Made by a program: the position numbers and the translations under genes. A DNA stretch of 64,000 bases from CAJQLB01 sp905479065. Lineage in GTDB: Bacteria > Bacteroidota > Bacteroidia > Flavobacteriales > Flavobacteriaceae. Below the pieces are notes generated by a model. It was not told the DNA's origin. It worked only from the letters and a program-made list of their open reading frames with translations, and searched no databases. The number at the start of each line of letters is the position of its first letter. The first letter of the stretch is position 1. Where the stretch lies: NCBI GenBank assembly GCA_943846735.1, contig OX044364.1:1302001-1366000 (forward strand). The letters are read 5' to 3'. Of this stretch, positions 17,778 through 25,706 are shown one piece after another.

Positions 17778-17974
17778 CGATAATAAATTAGTTTGTCTGA
17801 CGTTTTGAAGAGATAATATCGTGTCAAAATTGCATCAAAAATCCGATGTTCTGTTCAAAAAACAGGATGAAATGCACTTTTTTTCGTGAATTTTATCAAA
17901 AAAGCATTGTAGTATGAGCTATATTAGTTATATTGCACCACCGAAATTTAATCGACTTACGTAAAAGTATGGAT

Positions 17975-19645
17975 ATGAAAAACACTATGACACTAAGGAT
18001 AATAACAGTTTTTATACTGTCTTTATCCATGTTCAGTTGTAAAAAATCTTCGAGCTCTAAAAATAGCTCAAGAGCAACTGGATGGAAAATTAATGCCAAA
18101 GAAGGAGGATTTCAATACAATACTGACTTTGAAGAACAGGCAACTGCGCCAGGACTTGTCTTTATTGAAGGAGGAACATTTACCATGGGAAGAGTTCAAG
18201 ATGATGTAATGCATGATTGGAACAATTCACCGAATCAACAACACGTGCAGTCTTTCTACATGGACGAAACTGAGGTTACCAACATGATGTACCTCGAGTA
18301 CTTAGATTGGATAAAAGCAGTCTATCCACCAAGTGAGCCTCAATATAAAGCCATTTATGAAGGTGCTTTACCGGATACTTTGGTATGGAGAAATCGATTA
18401 GGTTACAGTGAAGTGATGGTAGATAACTATCTACGTCACCCTGCCTATGCTGAATACCCTGTCGTTGGAGTCAGTTGGATACAAGCTGTAGAATTTGCAT
18501 CGTGGCGTTCAGACAGAGTTAATGAACTTTATTTAGAAGATGCTGGGTATATAGAACGAGATGCAAAAATTGCTGCGAATTCAGAAGCGAATTTTAGTAC
18601 TGACACCTATCTTATTGCTCCGTCAATGTCTTATGGTGGTAATGATAGTATTACCAATCCAATAAAATCGAGAAGACGAGTCACCACAACCGCTGCTGGA
18701 GATACCATTAATGTTTACGCCTCACGTGAAACTGGTATTATCTCACCTAAATATAGATTACCGTCAGAGGCTGAATGGGAGTACGCTGCATTAGGGCTCA
18801 GTGAATTAAGAGATTATAATGTCTATCGAGGTAGAAAAAAATATCCTTGGGATGGTCAGTATACAAGATCCGGAAATCGAAAAATTCGAGGAGATCAATT
18901 AGCTAATTTTAAACAAGGAAAAGGAGATTATGGCGGTATAGCCGGATGGTCTGATGATTTAGCTGATCATACTGGTCAGGTAAAAAACTATGCGCCAAAT
19001 GATCACGGATTGTATGATATGGCGGGAAATGTCGCTGAATGGGTTGCTGATGTTTACAGACCCATTGTAGATGATGAATTCAACGACTTTAATTATTACA
19101 GAGGTAATGTTTACACTAAAAATGCCATAAATGATGATGGAACTGTAAAAATAGTATTACCTAACGAAGTGGAATTTGATACACTCTCAAATGGAAAATT
19201 AATTGCAAGAAATTTACCTGGGGAGATTAAAAAAATAGCTGTCGATGATAATGAGACCTATTTAAGAAATAATTTCGATAGGAGTGACAACAGAAATTTC
19301 AGGGACGGTGATAAGCGTTCATCTCGTTATTTTGAAGACTTCAATGATGATGAAAGTGAAGAGACTTCTACAAGAAAAATGTACAACTCTCCAAAACATA
19401 ATGTAGAAAGAGATGCCTCAGGTCAACTAATTAAAGAGTACGACAAAGAAAACAATCGAACTTCCATGATTAACGATGAAGTTCGTGTTTACAAAGGTGG
19501 TTCTTGGAAAGACCGTGAGTATTGGCTTGACCCTGCTCAACGACGCTATTATCCTCAAGATATGGCAACAGATTTTATTGGATTCCGTTGCGCAATGTCG
19601 AGGTTAGGATCAAAGTCGAAAGCAAAAAACAAAACAAAAAATTAA
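17975..19645 (+). CDS. gldJ: Gliding motility lipoprotein GldJ
   Basis: This protein (about 556 residues) has a lipoprotein signal (MKNTMTLRIITVFILSLSMFSC) with the lipidated Cys followed by a Ser-rich linker. The mature part is an FGE-sulfatase/SUMF1 fold: GLVFIEGGTFTMG, FYMDETEVTN, PVVGVSWIQA, YRLPSEAEWEYAALG, GLYDMAGNVAEWVADVY and VYKGGSWKDREYW...IGFRCAM. GldJ is essential for gliding and for stability of type IX secretion partners such as GldK. Two in-frame ATGs (17969 and 17975) are both plausible starts. It diverges from porU and precedes murF. Confidence 0.94.
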   Translation: MKNTMTLRIITVFILSLSMFSCKKSSSSKNSSRATGWKINAKEGGFQYNTDFEEQATAPGLVFIEGGTFTMGRVQDDVMHDWNNSPNQQHVQSFYMDETEVTNMMYLEYLDWIKAVYPPSEPQYKAIYEGALPDTLVWRNRLGYSEVMVDNYLRHPAYAEYPVVGVSWIQAVEFASWRSDRVNELYLEDAGYIERDAKIAANSEANFSTDTYLIAPSMSYGGNDSITNPIKSRRRVTTTAAGDTINVYASRETGIISPKYRLPSEAEWEYAALGLSELRDYNVYRGRKKYPWDGQYTRSGNRKIRGDQLANFKQGKGDYGGIAGWSDDLADHTGQVKNYAPNDHGLYDMAGNVAEWVADVYRPIVDDEFNDFNYYRGNVYTKNAINDDGTVKIVLPNEVEFDTLSNGKLIARNLPGEIKKIAVDDNETYLRNNFDRSDNRNFRDGDKRSSRYFEDFNDDESEETSTRKMYNSPKHNVERDASGQLIKEYDKENNRTSMINDEVRVYKGGSWKDREYWLDPAQRRYYPQDMATDFIGFRCAMSRLGSKSKAKNKTKN

Positions 19646-19667
19646 TACTGAATTGTATCAATAATTT

Positions 19668-19700
19668 AAGTCCTTTCGATATTTCGTTAGGACTTTTTTT
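19668..19700 (+). terminator. Intrinsic terminator after gldJ
   Basis: AAGTCCT, a 14-base loop and AGGACTT are followed by a T-run. It lies 23 bases after the gldJ stop and 16 bases before murF, so read-through into murF would be limited unless the terminator is leaky. Confidence 0.8.
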
Positions 19701-19715
19701 ATTACATTTATTTCT

Positions 19716-20990
19716 ATGACCATCGAAATTCTGCATCAAATTTTCCTAAGATCTAATTCTGTCTGTACAGACACTCGAAAGGTTCAAAAAAATGATTTAT
19801 TTTTTGCTTTAAAAGGAGAAAACTTTAATGGAAATCTGTTTGCCCAAGAAGCGATTGCAAAAGGAGCATCACACGCTATTATTGATGACGAAAATTACAA
19901 GACTACAGAGGGTTGTATTTTAGTTGATGATGTATTAAGTGCTTTACAACAACTCGCTGCATTTCACAGGAGGTATCTTAATATCAAAATACTCGCACTT
20001 ACAGGAAGTAACGGAAAAACAACAACCAAGGAATTACTTCATACAGTCCTTTCAAAAAAATTCAAAACGATAGCAACACGTGGTAATTTAAATAATCACA
20101 TTGGCGTACCCTTAACCTTATTAAACATGAATAATTCAACGGAGATAGGAATTATTGAAATGGGTGCAAATCACTTGAAAGAGATTGAATTTCTTTGTAA
20201 CCTAGCGCAACCAGACTATGGCTATATTACCAATTTTGGTAAAGCTCATCTAGAGGGATTTGGAGGTGTCCAAGGAGTAATTAAGGGTAAAAGCGAGCTT
20301 TATCATCATTTAATAACGAATAATAAACTGATATTTTTAAATACTAATGATAACAAACAAGTTGAGATATTGAAGGGTTACAAATCAACCTTTTCCTTTG
20401 GATCTCATCCTAAAAATGACGTAATTATACATCTTGTCGATGTCAATCCTTTCGTAGTTTCAAAATTTAAAAGTACGATTATAAATAGTCAACTTATTGG
20501 CAGTTATAACTTTTCGAACATTTCAGCTGCCTTAACCATAGGTAACTACTTTAAAATAGATATACACTCGATAAAGGATGCGATTGAACAATTTGAACCT
20601 AACAGCAATCGATCACAACTCATTAGCAAACGTTCAAACAGTATAATTTTAGACGCTTACAATGCTAATCCAACCAGTATGAAGGCTGCCCTTGATAATT
20701 TCATTAAAATGAAAACTACTACTAAAATTGTCATTTTAGGGGATATGTTTGAATTAGGTGAAGATGCTCATAAAGAGCATACATTTATTGCTGATTATTG
20801 TAATAGTCTCAACTTAGATAAAGTGTACCTCATAGGTGAAAATTTCTTGAAAATAAATACTGATGGTCCTACATTTAAATCCTTTGAATGTTTTAGGCAT
20901 AATGTAGATTTTTCATCACTTGAAAATACTACAATTTTAATTAAAGGATCAAGGGGGATGGCTTTAGAGCGTATTTTAGATATGTTTTGA
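19716..20990 (+). CDS. murF: UDP-N-acetylmuramoyl-tripeptide--D-alanyl-D-alanine ligase
   Basis: This 424-residue Mur ligase has the ATP loop GSNGKTTTKE (residues 97-106), NLNNHIGVPLTLL, IIEMGANH, LDAYNANPTSMKAAL and VILGDMFELG, which is the MurF pattern. It adds D-Ala-D-Ala to the UDP-muramyl tripeptide in the cytosol. It is separate from the main division and cell wall cluster, and follows gldJ, an order seen in other flavobacteria as I recall. No separate canonical promoter is visible in the 16 bases after the terminator. Confidence 0.95.
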   Translation: MTIEILHQIFLRSNSVCTDTRKVQKNDLFFALKGENFNGNLFAQEAIAKGASHAIIDDENYKTTEGCILVDDVLSALQQLAAFHRRYLNIKILALTGSNGKTTTKELLHTVLSKKFKTIATRGNLNNHIGVPLTLLNMNNSTEIGIIEMGANHLKEIEFLCNLAQPDYGYITNFGKAHLEGFGGVQGVIKGKSELYHHLITNNKLIFLNTNDNKQVEILKGYKSTFSFGSHPKNDVIIHLVDVNPFVVSKFKSTIINSQLIGSYNFSNISAALTIGNYFKIDIHSIKDAIEQFEPNSNRSQLISKRSNSIILDAYNANPTSMKAALDNFIKMKTTTKIVILGDMFELGEDAHKEHTFIADYCNSLNLDKVYLIGENFLKINTDGPTFKSFECFRHNVDFSSLENTTILIKGSRGMALERILDMF

Positions 20991-21105
20991 ATTCTTTGTT
21001 CCTGCCAATTCATAACATCATGACAGCTCTGTAGTTAAATAAAAATGATTTTTGTAATTTTAGAGAATTAATGCGTTTTTTATTTAACACTTTCAACTCT
21101 AACAT

Positions 21106-22161
21106 ATGAAAGATCTAAAATATCTGTTTGCTTATACGGTACCTTTGTCGGCTTTTATTTCTTTTGAATCACATGGATTTGGAACTTATGCTGCTGTTTT
21201 ATATGCCTTTGTAGTGCTCCCAGCTTTTGACTTAATCTTTGGAGAGGACTCCTCTAACCTAACCAAAGAAGATGCACGAAATAAGAAGAATAAATGGCTT
21301 TTTGATTTAATGTTGTATCTGAATCTCCCCCTTGTTTTTGGATTATTATTTCATGTGTTCTCAAAATTTGAGCAAAATGAATATCTGACCTATGAAATAA
21401 TTGGCTTGGGTTTATCAGCAGGAATCCTATTAGCGACTAATGGTATCAATGTCGCACATGAACTTGGACACAGAAAAACCTATATCAACCGATTTATAAG
21501 TAAGTGTTTATACATGCCTTGTCTTTACATGCATTTTTATATAGAACATAATTTTGGACATCACTTGAACGTAGCAACGTCGGAGGATGGTGCTACTGCA
21601 AAATACAATCAGAGCTTATATTCCTTTTGGATAACCTCTGTTTCAAAGCAATATATCGATGCTTGGAGACATCAAATGCAATTGTTGAAAAGTCAAAAAT
21701 CATCATTTGTTTCGGTTAAAAACGACATGTTATGGTATCACCTAATTCAACCAATTTACTTATTGTTAATTTATTATGTTTTTTCATTAAACGTCATGCT
21801 TTTTGCGATAGGTATTGCAGTTGTGTCATTTTTGTTTTTAGAAAGCATCAATTATATAGAACATTATGGTCTGAAGCGTTTTAAAGGCAGTTCGGGACGC
21901 TACGAAAGAGTACAACCTTATCATTCATGGAATTCAAACTTTAATATAGGAAGAATTGTCTTGTACGAACTAACACGACATAGCGACCACCATTATAAAT
22001 CAACAAAAAAATACCAAATTTTAGAAAGCTATGAAAACAGTCCAACACTTCCTTTGGGATACCCTGCTTCAATTTTGTTAAGCTTTATACCACCTCTATG
22101 GTTTTTTATCATCAATCCACTGGTTCCAAGCGACATGAAAAAAAATAAATCAATGCGATGA
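21106..22161 (+). CDS. AlkB-family membrane di-iron monooxygenase (alkane 1-monooxygenase-like)
   Basis: This 351-residue integral membrane protein has several hydrophobic helices and the histidine boxes of the AlkB family: HELGH (118-122), EHNFGHH (147-153), the HYG motif NYIEHYGL and a late HSDHHYKSTKKYQ. Such enzymes hydroxylate terminal methyl groups of alkanes or related lipids using electrons from rubredoxin. No rubredoxin or rubredoxin reductase gene is adjacent. It is shorter than well-studied AlkB proteins (about 400). The true substrate may not be an alkane. Confidence 0.85.
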   Translation: MKDLKYLFAYTVPLSAFISFESHGFGTYAAVLYAFVVLPAFDLIFGEDSSNLTKEDARNKKNKWLFDLMLYLNLPLVFGLLFHVFSKFEQNEYLTYEIIGLGLSAGILLATNGINVAHELGHRKTYINRFISKCLYMPCLYMHFYIEHNFGHHLNVATSEDGATAKYNQSLYSFWITSVSKQYIDAWRHQMQLLKSQKSSFVSVKNDMLWYHLIQPIYLLLIYYVFSLNVMLFAIGIAVVSFLFLESINYIEHYGLKRFKGSSGRYERVQPYHSWNSNFNIGRIVLYELTRHSDHHYKSTKKYQILESYENSPTLPLGYPASILLSFIPPLWFFIINPLVPSDMKKNKSMR

Positions 22162-22243
22162 TAGATTGATAAATCAATCGCCGTTTTATGCAATAACAGA
22201 GGAAGAATCGTGGCTAAAAATTCCCTTGAGACGGTTAATATAG

Positions 22244-22318
22244 TGGGTCATACTGGATTCGAACCAGTGACTTCTACCCTGTCAAGGTAACACTCTGAAC
22301 CAACTGAGTTAATGACCC
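22244..22318 (-). tRNA. tRNA-Val (anticodon GAC)
   Basis: The minus strand folds as a 75-base cloverleaf: acceptor GGGTCAT/ATGACCC, D-arm ACTC/GAGT, anticodon stem TTACC/GGTAG with loop TTGACAG (anticodon GAC) and T-loop TTCGAAT in stem ACTGG/CCAGT. The discriminator is A and CCA is not encoded. Confidence 0.95.
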
Positions 22319-22327
22319 ATTTAAAAT

Positions 22328-22364
22328 AAAAAAAAGCCCACTTGGGTAGTGAACTTTTGTGGGC
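22328..22364 (-). terminator. Terminator-like hairpin between the two tRNA-Val genes
   Basis: On the minus strand, GCCCAC, a 17-base loop and GTGGGC are followed by eight T. The upstream arm uses the last five bases of tRNA-Val(TAC) (the acceptor 3' strand and discriminator), so this hairpin and the tRNA acceptor stem compete. Confidence 0.5.
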
Positions 22365-22434
22365 GACAAGGGATTCGAACCCCTGACCCCTTGGGTGTAA
22401 ACCAAGTGCTCTGAACCAACTGAGCTAGTCGCCC
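22360..22434 (-). tRNA. tRNA-Val (anticodon TAC)
   Basis: The minus strand folds as a 75-base cloverleaf: acceptor GGGCGAC/GTCGCCC, D-arm GCTC/GAGC, anticodon stem CTTGG/CCAAG with loop TTTACAC (anticodon TAC) and T-loop TTCGAAT in stem AGGGG/CCCTT-like pairing. The discriminator is A and CCA is not encoded. It lies upstream of the GAC isoacceptor in the direction of transcription. Confidence 0.95.
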
Positions 22435-22496
22435 TATTTTGTGGATTGCAAATATAAGTCAGAATTTCATTCTACCAAATATTTTTAAATAAAATT

Positions 22497-23714
22497 CTAA
22501 ATAATTTCAGCCACAACAAAGGTACTACCTCCCACATAAATCAAATCATTTATTTGAGCGCGGTTTTTTGCATTTTCAAGACCTTCGTTAACTGAGTTGT
22601 ATGCCTCTCCGCGATAACCTTTTTGTGTAAAATATTCTTTCAGGAGTATCTCACTTAAACCACGTTGCACACTGGGCTTACAAAAATAATATTGAGCTTC
22701 AATAGGAAATAAGTCAATGATGGTGTTGAGGTTTTTATCATTGACAACACCTAAAACAATATGTAATTTGTGAAAGTCCATTGTTTTAATTTGATTCATT
22801 GTAAACACCAAACCTTCCCGATTATGAGCAACATCTGCAATGATTGTTGGATTCTTTTCAATAATTTGCCAACGGCCCTTAAGGCCCGTATTTGTGATCA
22901 CTTTTCTGAGACCGTTTACAATACCTTTTTCATGAATTTTAAATCCTTTTTTATTTAATTCAAGAATGGTTTTTACAGCTAATTTAATATTCAAAGATTG
23001 ATAAGAACCCTTTAAATCAGAATCGTAATCCATTTGAGACACTTCATCAGTAAAAGATATCGGTGCTTTATTTTTATAAGCTATTTGTTGAAATACGGGT
23101 TTTGTACCTACATTTGTTTCTCCTATGATTACAGGAATATTTTCTTTAATAATCCCTGCTTTTTCAGCAGCAATTTTCTCCAAAGAATCTCCCAAAAACT
23201 GTGTGTGATCAAAACCAATATTAGTGATTACAGAAACTTCTGGAATAATAATATTTGTTGAATCCAATCTTCCTCCAAGGCCTACTTCAACAATAGCAAT
23301 GTCAACATTTTGATGAGAAAAAAACTTGAAAGCCATCCCAACTGTCATTTCAAAAAATGAGAGTGAATTCGTTTCTAAAAAATCTCGATTAGATTGAATA
23401 AAATCAACAACATAATGCTTACTTACAGGGTTTCCATTAATTTTAATTCGCTCTCTAAAATCTCTCAAATGAGGAGATGTATACAAGCCAACTTTATAAC
23501 CTGATTCTTGTAAAATAGATGCCAACATATGGCTTGTTGAGCCTTTTCCATTGGTTCCCGCGACATGTACAGATTTGAATGTTTTCTCTGGATGATTGAG
23601 ATATTCACTAAACAAATGAATATTAGTTAAATCTTTTTTGAAAGCCACCTTACCCTTATTTTGGTACATAGGTAATTTTGAAAACATCCAGGTAACAACA
23701 TCCTCGTACTTCAT
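22497..23714 (-). CDS. folC: Folylpolyglutamate synthase / dihydrofolate synthase
   Basis: This 405-residue Mur-ligase-like enzyme has the ATP loop AGTNGKGSTSHML (P-loop at 53-59), TSPHLRDFRERI, VEVGLGGRLDSTN, TNIGFDHTQFLGDSL and ADVAHNREGL. These are the FolC motifs. It adds glutamate to folates and may also make dihydrofolate from dihydropteroate. The start is one base beyond the tonB stop, so folC is probably downstream of the ExbB-ExbD-TonB genes in one transcript. Confidence 0.95.
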   Translation of the reverse strand: MKYEDVVTWMFSKLPMYQNKGKVAFKKDLTNIHLFSEYLNHPEKTFKSVHVAGTNGKGSTSHMLASILQESGYKVGLYTSPHLRDFRERIKINGNPVSKHYVVDFIQSNRDFLETNSLSFFEMTVGMAFKFFSHQNVDIAIVEVGLGGRLDSTNIIIPEVSVITNIGFDHTQFLGDSLEKIAAEKAGIIKENIPVIIGETNVGTKPVFQQIAYKNKAPISFTDEVSQMDYDSDLKGSYQSLNIKLAVKTILELNKKGFKIHEKGIVNGLRKVITNTGLKGRWQIIEKNPTIIADVAHNREGLVFTMNQIKTMDFHKLHIVLGVVNDKNLNTIIDLFPIEAQYYFCKPSVQRGLSEILLKEYFTQKGYRGEAYNSVNEGLENAKNRAQINDLIYVGGSTFVVAEII

Positions 23715-23715
23715 A

Positions 23716-24549
23716 TTACTGAGTTACGCTAAAATTTATAATTACAAAACCAATCTGTTTTGAAGGCGCCTTGTCATTTGCAGGCCATTTATACGTCATT
23801 GCAGTTTTTCTTGCTGCGTCATAAAGGCATAATGGTCCTGTTGTTCCTTTTTTTCCAGGACTAGCATTAGAGACATTTCCGTTTTTATTCACCTCTATCT
23901 CGACTACAACAATGCCTTCTTCATCACAATCTGGAGTAAATATTTTTTTTGTAGGTTGACCTCGTCCTTTTAATCCATAACCATTACCTCCTTTTCCTAA
24001 ACCAGCCTCACCAAAATATGACGGGGCATAAGGGTCACCATTAAGTTGTCCTTTATCACCCAACATATTATCATTCCCTTCACCAAGTGAGTTTGAATTA
24101 TTATTAGCGATACCTCCAATTAATTGGTCTAAGTTTTTCTTTTTTTCTTGTCGCAATTTTAAATCATGCTTCAGACGCTCAGCTTCTTTTTCTAAACGTA
24201 ATTTTTCAGTGGCCTTCTTAATCTTTTCTTTATTTATTGCAATTGCTTTAGCTTGATCTGTCACCAATAACTTTTCTTGATTTACCTCGTTGTTTTTAGA
24301 ATTTTGAGTGATTAATTGCTGATTTTCACTTGGCGGTTCATCTAGCTCCTTTGGCTGGAATTTAGACATTTTTGGCTGAAGAGTTCCTTGGCCCTTCTCT
24401 GAAACTCCAAAATTAATAGCGACGCCATATTCCTCAGGTGGATCTAAATACTTAAGTCCAACAATAAATACTAAAAAAACAAGGATGAACATTAATAATA
24501 GGGTTATTAATGCAGAATGTTCTTCATGTTTCGTTTTAAAAAACTTCAT
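23716..24549 (-). CDS. TonB-like energy transducer
   Basis: This 277-residue protein has one N-terminal membrane helix (LITLLLMFILVFLVFIVGL), a long charged periplasmic linker with a Lys/Glu/Leu-rich coiled-coil stretch (about 100-145), a Gly/Asn-rich segment, and a TonB C-terminal fold (GIVVVEIEVNKNGNVSNAS...AARKTAMTYKWP). It links the proton motive force to outer-membrane receptors. It overlaps exbD by one base (start at 24549), showing coupling. Confidence 0.88.
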   Translation of the reverse strand: MKFFKTKHEEHSALITLLLMFILVFLVFIVGLKYLDPPEEYGVAINFGVSEKGQGTLQPKMSKFQPKELDEPPSENQQLITQNSKNNEVNQEKLLVTDQAKAIAINKEKIKKATEKLRLEKEAERLKHDLKLRQEKKKNLDQLIGGIANNNSNSLGEGNDNMLGDKGQLNGDPYAPSYFGEAGLGKGGNGYGLKGRGQPTKKIFTPDCDEEGIVVVEIEVNKNGNVSNASPGKKGTTGPLCLYDAARKTAMTYKWPANDKAPSKQIGFVIINFSVTQ

Positions 24550-24941
24550 TAATTAGGAGTTACAGCCAAAACAACTTTAAACTTATTTCGATTAGCAATA
24601 TCCATAACAGTTACAACATATTGAACAGGTACTGTTTTTTCTGATCTAAGAACAATGGTTGGTTTTTCTTCATTTGACAAGGTATTTATCAATTCGTTTT
24701 CGAGCATATTCTCTGTCACACGTTTATTATCGATGTAGAAGGTTAAATCTTCTGTAATGTTAACCGAAATAGATTTTTTGTTTTCAGTTTTTCCACTAGC
24801 TTTAGGTAAGATAATATCAATAGCACTGGTGGTTACTAAAGTGGATGCCAACATAAAAAAAATCAGTAATAAAAAAACAATATCAGTCATGGAGGACATA
24901 TTGAATTCTGTGGTTACTTTATTTCTTCCTTTAAAATTCAT
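24549..24941 (-). CDS. ExbD/TolR biopolymer transport protein
   Basis: This 130-residue protein has a short cytosolic lead, one membrane helix with the essential acidic residue in MTDIVFLLLIFFMLAST, and a small periplasmic domain (VNITEDLTFYIDNKRV...PTIVLRSEKTVPVQYVVTVMD). It forms the proton channel with ExbB. It is flanked by exbB (1 base apart) and tonB (1 base overlap). Many Bacteroidota carry two exbD copies in such operons; only one is here. Confidence 0.92.
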   Translation of the reverse strand: MNFKGRNKVTTEFNMSSMTDIVFLLLIFFMLASTLVTTSAIDIILPKASGKTENKKSISVNITEDLTFYIDNKRVTENMLENELINTLSNEEKPTIVLRSEKTVPVQYVVTVMDIANRNKFKVVLAVTPN

Positions 24942-24942
24942 G

Positions 24943-25632
24943 TTAAATTGGCTCGTTTAATAAATCCAAAAATTCTACAGAATTCAATTCCATTTGATGA
25001 ATCACTTTATTCGTTTTTACAACTAAATGATTGTAGGCAATATACCCTATAATTCCAACAATTAAACCAGCAACCGTGGTTGTCATTGCGGTATATAGAC
25101 CGCTAGCCAAAACATCCATCTGTATTGTCCCACCGGCATTTGCGAGTTCAAAAATCGCTAGTATCATACCAATAACAGTACCTAGAAAACCAATCATTGG
25201 TGCGGCACCAGAAATTGTCGCTAGAACACTTACATTCTTTTCTAAACCATATACTTCCAATTTACCTGCGTTTTCTATGGCTGTATTGATATCTTCAAGA
25301 GGTTTTCCAATTCGGGAAATCCCTTTACTGATAAGCCTTGAAACAGGGGAGTCTTCTTGAGTACACAAAACTTGAGCTCCCTCAATATTACCGATTGACA
25401 CCAAATCCTTAATTTGATTCATAAAATTTTCATCTATTTTCGAAGCAGATTTTAGTGTAAATAATCGCTCAAAATAGATGTATGAAGCCGCAATCAATAA
25501 AACAAATAAAATCAGAATTATTAATTGTCCTGCAAGGCCACCACTTTTTATAAGCTCTAAAACAGATAGTGTTTTTTCAACAGTTTCTTGATCATTGAGA
25601 GTTTCAGAGATAACTTGACCCATATTTAACAT
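24943..25632 (-). CDS. MotA/TolQ/ExbB proton channel family protein
   Basis: This ~229-residue protein has three membrane helices: GLAGQLIILILFVLLIAASYIY, a central one around LATISGAAPMIGFLGTVIGMI and a third around MTTTVAGLIVGIIGYIAYN. The motif GTVIGMI and the Thr-rich third helix are hallmarks of ExbB/TolQ. I moved the start seven codons in from the longest frame (MLNMGQV), but the methionine three codons later is equally possible. It heads the ExbB-ExbD-TonB unit. Confidence 0.92.
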   Translation of the reverse strand: MLNMGQVISETLNDQETVEKTLSVLELIKSGGLAGQLIILILFVLLIAASYIYFERLFTLKSASKIDENFMNQIKDLVSIGNIEGAQVLCTQEDSPVSRLISKGISRIGKPLEDINTAIENAGKLEVYGLEKNVSVLATISGAAPMIGFLGTVIGMILAIFELANAGGTIQMDVLASGLYTAMTTTVAGLIVGIIGYIAYNHLVVKTNKVIHQMELNSVEFLDLLNEPI

Positions 25633-25706
25633 CGCGAGCTTTAAATAGAACATATCATTAAAGAATTGAATTTTGATGTATAACGCTTGAATTATTAATT
25701 AAGTAT

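Noticed and set aside
17896..18099. 67-codon minus-strand frame overlapping the gldJ start
   Set aside because: It overlaps the signal peptide of gldJ; no promoter or homology seen.
22201..22440. Possible integration site at the tRNA-Val pair
   Set aside because: No integrase, attachment repeat or tRNA fragment is found on either side; both tRNAs are complete and flanked by ordinary genes.
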